Assembly (NCBI RefSeq): GCF_040807025.1
Contig: NC_090945.1
Location: 38,743,088 to 38,807,087 of the forward strand
Source: Struthio camelus
Lineage: Eukaryota > Chordata > Aves > Struthioniformes > Struthionidae
Direction of reading: 5' to 3'
DNA length: 64,000 nucleotides
Positions 1-12,000 of this stretch are shown in pieces; position 1 is the first letter of the stretch, and each line of letters opens with the position of its first letter. The translations under genes and the position numbers were made by a program. Under the pieces are notes generated by a model that was not told the DNA's origin, did not search any database, and saw only the letters and a list, made by a program, of their open reading frames with translations.

Positions 1-2640
1 AGATAATAAACTAATCTGCTACTCAGTCTGAATTCTTCCCTTCTGTTGAAAAAATAGCTCAGGTAATTAAGGACCACACCATAGTGCATACACATGAAAA
101 GAACAAAATTAAAGTAGAACGGACAACTTCAGTTCTCATAATTCTTAACCTTCTGGTGCTTTCCATTGAAAATTAATGTCCTTTCAAAATAGAATTTATG
201 AATATAACCAATTTACAGATTTTTAGGAGCAACATAAAGGAAATTACAAATTCCATCCCATGTAAGCATATTTTAACAGTGACAAAGCAATGTATTTACC
301 TCAGTTTTCAGCAACAGCTAAACTGTTTTGGCTGATACTTAAAAATCTCCCTCAGACACCTAGCATGGAAAATTTAAGCCTAAACTGTTAAAGCTTGAGA
401 AAATCAAAAGGAAACGAGAACAATCTTCTAAAAGAAGGTCATTGTTAGACTCCCCTTCAGCAATATTTCTATCCATTATTTTATTTTTATATTAATAGTA
501 TACGAATAGCAGTTTTGTGGAATAATATCACATTTAAACATTCTGAAGCCCATAAACTCCAAAAATCTCAGACATTTATGTACCATAACAGTGTTTCATG
601 CTACTTTATCCAGTCATTAAAAATTACAATCACTTGAGAAATCTCTTGTGAAATACTCATGTGTATTTTCCCCTCTATTGGGGACCTCCTCTTCCAGCTG
701 GTGGTCTTGAAAATTAGCTAGTTTTGATCTGGCACTTAAAAATTTGAGAGGTGTTAATGAGATCTCATATTACAAAATAAAATGGATCTAATGACTTGGC
801 CATGAAAGGGCTTTAGGGCTGCCAGAGTTCAGGGCCAGCATGCTCAGACGAGGCCCAGGAAGGCTTTTCCCAGGGCGCGGAGGCAGAAAAAAACACGCGG
901 AGCCGCCTGCCGCCATCACCGAGAGTGTGATCCGACAGGCCAGACGTGGCTGTAGCGGGGCTCGCCCGGTCACAGCGATTGTGTTTAACTGCTGGAACCA
1001 CGACCACTTGCCAACCGCTGACTCCAACGAGCTGTGCTGGCCACACGCTCGCTCCAGGTGGGGATGCGCCCCCGGCGTTCGCTCCCAGTTTCCTTGTTTC
1101 CCGTCTCCTGTCAGGTGTGACGGGTGGGATGGACGCCTCAACCATTACTCTAGCGCATGCGAAACAGAAGACCCTGAGGTCCCTGCCCCAAGCCCAGCAT
1201 CCAAGTGAACACCCCTCTGAAACTTCTTCCTCCCAGCGCTCTTCCTCCTCCTTGTGCAGTGGCTTTTCTAGCTCAGACACCCACTATACCACTCACACGG
1301 GTTGCTTAGGGTAAATCCATGCAAGAAGAGGCTGGCATGACAGGCACTCTGCAAATGTCACAGCAACCTTCTCCTTCACAGAGCTAAAAAGAGGAGTGGG
1401 GCTAGATTTTATTTCAGGCTGCGAACGGGCAGGAAAGGGCCTACAGCTGGGGGAGAAGGTCCCAGGGGCAGGAAGGAAACAACTGTCAAAGGAAACGAGG
1501 AAGTAAGTGCTTTGAGGGCTGGCCAAAGGAAAGAGGGTCAGAAAATGAGCCTTCACAAACAGATGAAGAAGAGGGCTAACAGACTGCATGGCAGGCTAAG
1601 GAGTTGAAAATGTGATACACAAGGAAGAATAAGCGAACAAGCAGCTTTGTGTAGCTTACGTTTCATTTTTCCTAGTACTCTGGCACACACAATGGAAAAC
1701 AGGATCACTGTTAGGTCTGTATATAAGAAAGATAACTTCAGATTTCAGAAAAGGGTCTTACGGGTGATGAAAGATATTTATGGGGAATACCTGAACATTA
1801 CAATTGTGTATTTTCATTTGCTTGAATTTAAACTCCAGAATTAGTATGGCAGATACAAACCCACTGCTGTTATTCTGCAAAACACTTTCTCAAAACTACT
1901 TCAGCTGAAGGAACATAATTACAGCACAAATAAATACAACAGACTGCAAATGACTGAGGTACTCAGAGCACTCATCACAATGAACAACTGTGTCAGCAAC
2001 AGCAGATGTGCCTGGGTCCTTTGTTTGCACACGTAAAGATGGTTTTACCATTTCTCCACAACTTGTTGTTCCTATAGTGGGCTGTTTGTGCAATACATGT
2101 CGTCTGAGACCACAGCTCATGCAGTTGTATTTTACCCTGGCTATCGGGCATTTGAGAGAAAAAGAGTACTTAGTGCTCAGTCGGGATTATCGTAAAGGTC
2201 ATGACCGCATCATCTTGGACCTACTCGGATGTATGCGGTACATATCCTGCAGATTTTAAAACCTGTAGCTGTAGAGAGTACAGAATACTTGAAAAGTGTT
2301 TGTCCCTGATGGTAAGAGGCAAAGGTGGAAGAATTTTGGATATTTTTAAACTTTACTTTGGAAACAACATTTTTTTTTAATAGGAATTGCAGGAGATATG
2401 GCAATTAAATCTGCAAAGAAAATTACGCTTTCTACAAAAAATGTAAAGGGATGGGTATTGAGAAACGTGTGATATTAATTCAAAATGAGGACTAAATGAA
2501 ATTTGGTTCTAAAGCCTGAAGTAGGCCAAATGAAAAACGTTTTTTTAAAGTATGGCTGGTACATCTGGAAGCACCCTCTTGTAACGTGCAGCGCACAGAA
2601 CTTCTGGTCGATGGCATGAGGCAAGATTTATTTCTTGGCT
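1..2640. other. Upstream spacer, possibly TRIM2 3' end or downstream flank
   Basis: There is no convincing coding exon on either strand. The stretch is AT-rich apart from a CpG-rich patch at about 785-1165. AATAAA hexamers on the + strand at 5-10 and 776-781 could be polyadenylation signals. In human the gene before MND1 on the same strand is TRIM2, which has a long 3' UTR, so part of this may be its tail. That is inference from synteny only. Confidence 0.4.
785..1165. promoter_or_regulatory. Isolated CpG-richer patch with NRF1-type box
   Basis: Some 380 bp have clearly more CpG than the flanks and include AGCGCATGCGA at 1152-1162, a near-consensus NRF1 palindrome. Several short overlapping open frames on both strands are what such composition produces. 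It could be a small distal regulatory element or an alternative promoter. No splice-supported exon is visible. Confidence 0.4.
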
Positions 2641-2680
2641 TCGCTTGGGTATGAACGGCTACAACTCCAGCTTAAAAGGA

Positions 2681-2709
2681 AAAAACAAAACAAAACAAAA
2701 CAAAACAAA
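2681..2709. repeat. (CAAAA)n simple repeat
   Basis: Tandem AAAAC/CAAAA units lie about 140 bp upstream of the MND1 CpG island. They could be the tail of an old retroelement, but no body is recognisable. Confidence 0.85.
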
Positions 2710-2845
2710 CCCAAAACAAAGCCCCAAAGCATGCTGCATCAGCACAAAGACACGAACTGAGAGCTCAGCGGTAGCCGCCCCTCCCGTAGGGGCAGGATAC
2801 CACAACTGCTTGCGAGGGCACTGCTTTCCTGCCGGGTTACACACG

Positions 2846-2870
2846 CCCGGCCCGGCCCGGCCCGGCCCGG
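2846..2870. repeat. (CCCGG)5 pentanucleotide repeat
   Basis: Five exact tandem copies of CCCGG stand at the upstream edge of the MND1 CpG island. The array is GC-only and probably length-variable. Confidence 0.9.
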
Positions 2871-3043
2871 CCCGCCGGCCCCGCGCACCCACGGCCGGCA
2901 GGCAGGGAGGGAGGGAGGGAGGCGAGGCCGGGCCGGCTGCCGGCGCCAGGCGGCGCTGCGAGCTGCGCAAGCGGCTTCCCGGCGGCCTCTTCCCTGCCGG
3001 CGGCGCCGAAATCAAACCCGCCTCTCGCCCGGCCGCCGCCGAC

Positions 3044-3046
3044 ATG
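3044..3046 (+). CDS. MND1: MND1 coding exon 1 (initiator Met only)
   Basis: The ATG is followed directly by a GTAAGC donor at 3047, so exon 1 supplies only the start codon (phase 0). The base at -3 is G. The exon lies in the CpG island, and the next exon begins with Ser-Lys-Lys-Lys, the known second to fifth residues of MND1. The 5' UTR start is not defined by sequence. Confidence 0.88.
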
Positions 3047-6000
3047 GTAAGCGGCCGCCGCCTGCCTTCGCCCCGGCGCCGGGCTGCCGTTGCCGAGCGT
3101 CCCGGCTCTCGGGGGCGGCGGGCCGGGCCGCGCTGCCCTCCGCCGGCCTCCTTGGCGGCGTGGTCCGAGGCGCGGGGCCCGGCCGGGCATGGCGGGCGCC
3201 GAGCCGCTGCGGCGCGCGCGGGGCGGGGCGGGGCGGCCGTTGCTGCCGGTAAGGGCTGCCCGCGCCTCGGCCGCGCCGCCGCCGATAGCGAGGGGGGGAA
3301 AGCGGCGGCTCGTCGGTGCGTGAGCGCCATCGTTTCCTGAGCTGCGGCGAGGAGCAAGCGAGGGGCGGGACGGGGCGAGGGTGGCTGCCGCGGCGGCCGG
3401 GGCCGCCTGTGGCCCCGCTGCGTGTGGAGAAGCGCCGCTGCCGCCGGGGAACAGCCGCGCGTCTGGGTCTGGGCCTCGGGGTTTTTTCGTTATTTCGGGT
3501 TTGTTTTCTTTTGGTCCGGTCCCGGCAGGTTTCTTGAAGGCCAGGTTACTGTTAGCAGGCGGTCCGGCTGTGCTTGCGCTGAGACCGCCTGCTGGTGGTG
3601 GTGGTGGTGGTGGTGGTGCAGCGCAGGGCTTCGTTGCCACAACGGTCGCCGTGTCACCAGGGCTGAAGCCGGGCATCGCTGGCTACAGCCGAAGGGAGGG
3701 GAGGGCTCCTGAAGAAGTGTAGTGATGCTTCTGTTGAACGTAACGCTGAATCACGTTTGTTCGTGTCTGTGTGTCGTTGCAGCGCAATAAACTAGTCTTT
3801 AATTTTTCCAAAGTCTGAAGTCTGGCTGTTTCGTTGTAGACGCAGAGTTTAAACGTTTTGCTGCCCTGCCACGTAGTTCACTTAGGAAAGAAGAAGCAGC
3901 AGCGAAGAAGTAAAAAATTACATCGGTGTCGTTCTGTAGGCGCTTGGTCGCAAAGCAAGTCGTCTCCCGCAAAATACCATCTGTTAGAATCTCCCAGTTT
4001 CATTGACTCAAAGACAATGTTATTGATGTCTTTTTTTTAAAGGGAGATCTTTTTCTGACAACATCCTATTTTGCTCTTCCTATCAGTTTTTTTAATTTCC
4101 TCTAGCTGCACATAGCAGTACAGGGTCTTACAGCCTGCAAACCGGAGACTGGGGGAAGGGGCAAACACTGATATATATGAATGCTGTTTGCTGCTTGTAA
4201 GAAAGAGCTCATCAGATTAACTTTTTCCTGTTTGCAAGTGCATTTATGTAATTTCTTAGTTTATAAGAAGTTATGCACATTTTTTTCCCTCAAAATGTCA
4301 TCTCATTGTAGTTAAGGCACTGATTTAAAAAAAAATCCCAATTCTCCATGAAAGATTTCATATCCTAATGTTACAAGGACAAGCCAAAATAATATCTCGG
4401 AAAGCAATCAGAGGAAGATATTTCTCTAGTTTGTATTACTGGTTACAGTTTGTGAGTAGCCATTTCTGCGCTTCTATTTCAGTCGGAGTCCTTTGCTGCT
4501 TGGTCACGCAACTACAGAGAAAAGAAGTAAACGTCATTTTAAAAACGTGACCTTGACATTATAAAATTGGGTGGGGAATGTGAAGAAAAACCTAATACCT
4601 GAAAATACACTTTAACTGCTTTAAAAAATTTAAATGGGCTACATTTCATATTAGTGTCTTTCTCAAAAAAGGTTAAAAACAATTTTAAACACGTAAAATA
4701 CATCACTTATCTTTTTAAGGGCAATCGCACATTTGGGCAAGTTACTGAGAACAGGTATAAACATAATTTTTAAGTTAGTAAGGCAAAAAAGAACAGTTTA
4801 GGTATGCCAAAAAACAGTGAGGCTTGAGATGGATTAGGTTGCGTAACATCGGTTCCAAACTTAGTATATGTACATCAGTTTCATTTACTGCGGGTGGATT
4901 AGTTTGCTGTAATGTTTCTTTGGGACAGAAGTGGAAGCTCTATGGGAAGCGGTAAGGTATTTTAAAAGATTAAGGGTAATCAGATACCAATTCTGAGCAA
5001 AATGGTAATTATTCAAATGGCAGAGTGTGTGTGTGTGTGTTTTTTTTTCTGTTCTAGTCCAAGAAAAAAGGACTAAGCTTTGAAGAGAAGAGAGCTCGCA
5101 TGATGGAGATCTTCTTTGAAACAGTAAGTAACTTTCTTATAACTGTCCTGCATTTATATCCAGTGGAAAAACTGGTGCTAAAGGGAGGTTAACTGCAGGT
5201 AAAAGCGAATCAGGTATATTGAGCTGCACTTTCCACTTAGGCCCCGTGTCATTAAGGTCTAACTTAGTGGGACAGAGCTCGCTGTGTGTAGCGATCAGGT
5301 GGCAGGTCCCCAATGAAGTTGTGCAGTGGGGATTCACAGGTGTTCTTAAATGCTTACCGTCCTCCCTATTTGGGAGCAGGGCAAATATCTTCTTATTTTG
5401 TGTCTGTAGCCACAGGTTGGGAATGAGCTCACTGCACATTATTGGAGGAGGAAGAAATCAAAAGTGTTAGAAGAGAAAAGATAACAGACCTGAAAGAGGT
5501 GACTGAGTGGAAGAAACCTGGAGATTCAAGAGCAGAGCAACCCTTATGTTGGTGGCATATGTAACTCATGATGCTTCACCTGCTTATTAAAATTATTGTG
5601 ACATTTGAATACTTGAGCAATGCAGTGCATCTGGTGCTGCCAGTCTAGCCTTGGCTCTGTCTACCCTAAGGGGTTTACAGTCTAACTTTAGACAAGATAT
5701 GGTGACTTCAGAACAACAAAGAAAAGAAGAGACCTTGTTACAATAATAATCTTTTTTTATTTTTTTAATTTTTTTTAATTCTCAGAATGTTCTAATTCCA
5801 TTGAGGGATGTAGAGCATATTTCTCTAGCAAAACATAAACAGACGTTATATTTCCTACTTGCTTTTGTTCGTGTTGGTTTAGTAGAAAACCACTGAGGCT
5901 TAGATGATGCTGTCTTTTGGAGCTGAAGTGTCTTTTATGTTTTGCACAGAAAGATGTGTTCCAGTTGAAGGATATAGAGAAGATTGCTCCAAAAGAAAAA

Positions 6001-9000
6001 GGGATTAGTAAGTGTTCACTCAATTTATTTATCTTGAACCATTAATCATTTTTCAGTCAGATCATACAGTGTAAATTTTCCTGGTTTTAGTTCTAGGCTT
6101 GTGATCGTAATAATAATCGGGAAAATAGCTGGGAAGAGTGTCTGGTCAACAGCAGTGGTGTAGCTTAAAAAAATCCCATCAACAGAATGCTCCTACGTTG
6201 ATTTGCTAATGCTTGTCACTTACATTGGACAATATGGCCAAAATAGGAGGTTACTAAAATTTGACAGCTAAATTCAAATTAACCAATAAAACACGGATGG
6301 AATTTCTCATAGGTTCTGAGATACCTGACTTCCAGTAACTTTCATTCTATGAAAATCATGATGTATTACTTCGCTAGTGAACAGTGGATTTAAATTTCTG
6401 TCTGTAGTGTCACAAATATATCTTCAAATGTTAGCCCAGGTGGACACCGTGTTTCGTTGAGTTTTCCCAGCAGAATGGCTGAACAACTATACATAGAAGC
6501 GGTTTGTCTTTGTAGCAAGAGCCTTCCTGATGAGATGCGTTGGTTTTGGATTAGGTCCAAGATTATTTATCTTATGCTGCTGAGTTGTTTTATGCGTTCC
6601 TCATTCTGCTTCTTTCCATGTTCATTGACAAAAGGGAGGAGAAATATTATATTTGCATAATTACCATGGTCCTTGATTAGCATATCTTTGTGGCATTGAG
6701 AGTACTTCAGTAATGGATAAAGAAGAAATTTTGTTGAAAGAATTCCAGACGTACAAATTGCAAAGCAATGTTTTTCAACTATGTCAGCACATAGCAGAGG
6801 CACTTATAGGTATCTAAAGAGATGTGATGCTTTCTTTATTGATTTGTCAAAATACTTACTGCATAAGTTTGATTACGACTGCAAAACAGCAAGTATAAGC
6901 AATGGAAGTTCGTATTTAGTGATCTGCCAGTACAGAATTTCTAAAACCATTAATACATTTGAAACTGAAAAGACCAAATTCATCCTGTCCTTGATTGTGG
7001 AGGTATTTAGACACACAACCTAAGGCCCATTTACTTTGAAAAGTAGAGCTTTAGTCTAAGGAAATGCCCCCATTACTGGCATCTAGCCCACAGCTTCCAA
7101 AAGATTGGGTGTTCCTGATCTAGAACAGTTCCCCTAAGACCTAGGATCTGGTCCTTCCTCTTTAGACTTGAAATTGAAGGTCAGACACTGAAAGCCATGA
7201 ATAAGCTAAAAAGTATTTACATCTGCAGCATTTGGGGATAATAAGTATTTTCCATTGTTGAACAGACATCATTTTCTAGCAAATACTATTTTAAAACGGT
7301 ATCATTCACCGTTTTAAAAATGAATTGAACAATTATTTTCATGAATGTTTTGATCTGACTGAAGATGACTTTCTGTATTTGAACTGAGTATAATCAAATG
7401 TAAAATCTGTCCCTCAGGAGTCTGTAGACAGATGGCTTTAGTGTCTCTGCTGCTGTTTAATGCTTTGATAAGCATTATAAAGTAAAATGTAATTACATTC
7501 CTAATTAAGAAATTAAAAGCTAATACATATTAGGATTAAGTTTGCAAGACAACTTCCCATGTGCCCTCTCATGAGTGTGTTATGGTATCGTACTGCAATA
7601 TGTACGTATATTTTTATGATAGCTCTGAGTTGTGTTTTACAAACATCTGGTACCGGACTGTATAGAATGGCAGCCTTTATGTATAAACTACTGATTTCAA
7701 AGGGATTTGTTCTTTGAAGTGAAGTATTGGGCATGGTGTCTTCTTGAAGTCTTCCAGCAAGCTGACAAAATAGTAAAATATTAATACAGATGATTGTAGG
7801 TGTTGTCTTATGGTATTATTGTTCTCCATAGTTTAGGCCTTACGCAGTTCTAACTTGATATTTTTCCTTTTATTAGCTTCCATGTCAGTGAAGGAGATTC
7901 TGCAAAGTTTAGTTGATGATGGCATGGTGGATACTGATAGAATTGGAACTTCCAATTATTTTTGGGCTTTTCCAAGTAAAGCTCTTCATGCCAGGAAGCG
8001 TAAATTGGAAGAACTGGAGTCTCAGGTAAATCTCTACTAGCAAAAGTATTTGTTTGCCTGACTGGGCTTGCTTTTTTCTTATAAGCCTTGTCAATCATTC
8101 TCATAGAGATTTGTTTAATATAAAGTTGTCCCACAGACAATTTTGTCTGCTCCTTTACTGCCTTTGATGCGGACTCAAATGCGTCCAGACAAGAGAAACT
8201 CCTCTGTTTACCTAGATAAGCTTGTTCCATTTCCAGGCATGGACCGAGAGCCTGGCACGACCGGACTTAAAGCTGTTATTATTGACTGGTAGTACCAATA
8301 CACTGATTCCTGCTCTAGTGAGTTTTTGTCTGTCTGAAACATGAGATCAGTTTAGCTCTCTTTGCACTGACTTGGAATTGGGTTTCCTAGTAGAGTTACT
8401 CAACTTATTAGTGTATTCGCACAAGTCCTAGACAAGGCTACTTATTCTGCCAGAACATAAATACCAACTGAGCAACTGAACAAATACATGCCAAAATTCC
8501 AGCTTTGTTCACCAAGCGCTCTGTCTTGTTACCAGGACCTTGCTGAATGCAAATGATTTGCTCATGGACGCTTTCAGTTTTTCACCAGGTAGCTGAATGA
8601 AGGAATTGATATTTGTTGTCTTTGTCCTTGGGCCCTGTCCCATCGTGAATTTTAAAGCTAATTTATCAAGACGATCTCTGGCATACGCTGATGAATATCT
8701 TCCTTGGAATGTCTTATAGAAGCTACATAATGTGCTTCACCATCGATATCCAGGGGTGATCTACAAACATGTGTTGTATTGCTTTAAAGGTACTGGTACA
8801 TTATTAAGTAATACTGTACATAATATACATATTAAACATAATGCATATTATCGTGGTGTTACAATAGGCATGTAGTTATTGTACTTTAATGCTGATTTAT
8901 GGTTATTTCTCTGTAGGAATAGACTATGATGATATAAGCAATTTTGTACTACTAAAATTGTTCCAGTTGAAAGAAAAAGGTTTGTTACCATACCCCTGTT

Positions 9001-12000
9001 TGCAAACCAAGTCCTACTCCTAACATATGGGCTTACTGATAGAAGAGCTTTTTAGGTCATGTTATGAATCCTTAAAAATACTGTATTTGTTACTTTGCAT
9101 TGCTAATGAGAATGAAGTGTTTCAGAGTTTCAGGAAGAAAGATTTTCACTAGTCAAAACTAACTTTTTTTGCTGGCACAGCAGAGAGGTGCCATTTTCAA
9201 ATAAATAGCTCTCTGAACATTTTTTTACAAGATGATCAAAGTTTCTGTCTATGATTATGAGTTTACATTAGCTCTGTGTAGTGTTTGTATTCTTTATGTG
9301 AATGCTTACGCGTTTTCTTGAGGGTTTCTAAATCCAGTCAGCAAATATCACAAAGCTTCCTGTCAGAACATGTAAAGCAGAGGAGAAGAGTAAGCTATTG
9401 TACCATTTCTGTTGCACGCTGCCTGGTTTTGATCATTCCCATACACAGCCTGTAGCAAGCTGTGTGACGTGCTTTCTCTCTGTGTCTTGTCCAGATCACT
9501 TGTAAACTGCGTAAGTTGGTCTCTTTCTTCAGCAGTTGAAAAACAGAATCAAACCTCTTTACTTAAAGCAAAAGTTTAAAAATCTAGCAGTTTAGTTCAT
9601 GTTGTGACCAAGGTTTTTTAACCATAGGCAAGATTTTTGTTCGCAAAAGGCGTGAGTTAATAGCTAAGGGAAAGGTGATCCCAAACATTGAAGTGAGACA
9701 TTTGAAAATGACATGGAAGAAGAAAACAAACTTCTCCATAATGCAAATTCGCCTCTAAATTCCTGGAGCTGAGGCTTAGGTTTGATGAGTTGGGACTGCA
9801 AAGGGACCTTTGGCCTCTGTACCTTGGTACTTAATAATATTTTAGCTAAGTTGCTCATAGCGTAAGTGCTCTCGGTTTCTAACATAGCTTGTGATCCTGG
9901 GTAGGCTGGTTTAGGAACTGTTCTTGAAACCTAAAATTTTTGTTTCAACTTCTTCTGTGATTATTAAGCCACACCTCAACTTTGTCGAAGACTCAGTAGA
10001 CGACAAGTCTGATTCACCGTTCATACCAAAGAGCAAGCCATTTTTGTGTGGATATTTAAAGTTATACCTTGCCGTGGTTGTGTAAACTTTAGGTTTTTTT
10101 TCAGGAAGGTCTTACGATATCATCAGTGTGCTGTGGTATAGGTTGTCATCCTCTTGGGAAGAGATAGAGGGATTAAAAACAATGCTTGAAATCAAATTAT
10201 TTCTGTTGACATAGCTTTTTTTTCAGCTTGTTTTTGTGGGGAGATGCTTGGAGGGTGGAGGGGCTAACTGGTGAACTGACGTATACAGCAAATCATGTGC
10301 CGATTTCATTAGCTTCAGGATTTCAGTGCTGCTGTCTCACCAGGGTGACTATTTGTATTTCTTCACTTTTTTTTTTGAAAATCAGGGACAGCAAACATCT
10401 TTACTTGTCTAGTTTCTGCTACAGATTTTTTCTCCGGTAGCCCACAGGGAAAGAATTGTTAAGTAGATTTCCATGGATATTGCGTAGATTTGTCTCGCAG
10501 TGGCGTGGCTGGCTTTAAAGGTTTCTGTCTTCTGCCAGATGCTTCTCCTTGACCTCTTGGTTATGCTTATGCACTTGTTAATTGGATCACTGAAAAAGTG
10601 AAGGCTGTTGGAAGCTTGTTTGCAGTCGCATCAGTACAGCGATGGGATGGTGGAATTAAAGCAAGGGTGTGGACTGAGGTGTACTGTTCAAACAAGCTTT
10701 ATTACTGGAGAGATTTTTAATGGAACTTCAACTTTGTTGAGAGAACTGTGGAAACTTGACTGAGAGGTTTTTTTTTTTTTCCTTCATAAGAATAGGTGAA
10801 AGGATGTGGTTTTATTTTTATATCAATATTTTCCTGGCAGTCAGTTTCCATAGTTTTGAAATACAGATGCTTAATTATTTTTTGACAAAATGAGTTGTTT
10901 ATTGTTGGTATAATAATATTGGAATCTCAAGACTTTTATTAAACTCAGAAAGAATATGACCTGTGCAACGTAAGCAGACAGATCATCTTTTACTGATCAT
11001 TCAGCTGCCCCTTACTGATTTCACAGCATGCATAAAATGCGAAAAGTGGACATCAATTGCTCCAGGATGTTATGTTCAGTCATGTTCAGTCTCAGTCAAG
11101 AGCTGGTAATCTGTTATATACAATTAGCCCTCTTGAAAGTTTTTTTTTCTGGGGTGGTTGTTGTGATGTATGTATTGCTATAGAACGCGTGTGAATTTGA
11201 AAGACGTTACTTGTCGAAGAAGAGAGGGCATAAATGCAGCCTAAAATCCCGACAGCTGGCTGGAAGGAAGGAAACGGCATGTCAGCTGAATGAGGGGAAA
11301 GAGTGACCTTTCTGATGTAACCTTACTATAAACAGATTCAGGCTAGATTTTCTTTCAGTTCTTCATCTGTGACTTTGGTAAAATATTCATAACTGTATTG
11401 TCTGCTTTAGATAAGGTGAATAAAGGCTTGCTTGCATTCTGCTTTACTGTGGCTTAAATTAGGGATGGTTTTAAAGTAACCGGATGACAATGAGGTCTTT
11501 TTCCACTCAAGGGATTGACAAGTCTACAGACTGAGACCTGCAGAAACCGTAATGAGTGCCCGTTTCTCCAGCACATTGTCCACCATAGCCAACGTTAACC
11601 GAGGGAGTGATTTCTTGAGTTGCACAGGACAGGTTTAGTGCTGACACTATAGCGCTTAAGGGAGGCAGAAGCATCTTTCTGGCACGTTTGGTGATGCTGA
11701 AGACTGTCTGGCATTGAGTGTGACTGGGATATGTGCCTGAACCACAAGGTCGTAGAGGACTGTCACAACGAAATACAATATTTTTGACGATAGGGACTTG
11801 AAATACCAAGATCTTCAAAGGAGGTCTTAAGGAGGCAGTATCATCTTGAAAACAATTTGTTGTTGCTGTTGTTAGTGTAACTGCTGACAGTACTGTAAGT
11901 ACTATAATTCAGTAGTTTGGGGAAGTAACCTGTTGACTTCATTTCCCTAGTCTGGTTTGGGACATGGTTCATTTCGCTGTTCAGTTTGTTCTACTGTTTT

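Larger units (their letters stand above)
2830..3480 (+). promoter_or_regulatory. MND1: MND1 CpG-island promoter
   Basis: This GC- and CpG-dense block surrounds MND1 exon 1 and contrasts with AT-rich flanks. No TATA box is evident, so dispersed initiation is likely. It includes (CCCGG)5 at 2846-2870 and (GGGA)4 at 2905-2922. An imperfect NRF1-like box, TGCGCAAGCGG, lies at 2964-2974, about 70-80 bp upstream of the ATG. G-rich SP/KLF-like boxes follow in intron 1. Transcription start sites cannot be placed from sequence alone. Confidence 0.8.
3047..5057 (+). other. MND1: MND1 intron 1
   Basis: This 2.0 kb phase-0 intron begins inside the CpG island and becomes AT-rich after about 3750. It contains the (TGG)n array and ends with a (TG)n/poly-T acceptor tract. 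No other exon or recognisable transposon is seen. Confidence 0.85.

Noticed and set aside
5-781. AATAAA hexamers at 5-10 and 776-781 as the TRIM2 polyadenylation site
   Set aside because: The hexamer is common in AT-rich DNA and no TRIM2 exon is visible. Synteny makes it possible but not supported.
2645-3340. A 231-codon + frame containing the MND1 ATG
   Set aside because: It reads through the intron 1 donor and into intron. The conserved MND1 residues come from exon 2, so only the ATG at 3044 is kept.
2837-3676. A 279-codon minus-strand open frame over the MND1 CpG island
   Set aside because: Composition-driven Pro/Ala/Arg low-complexity translation with no recognisable domain or splice structure.
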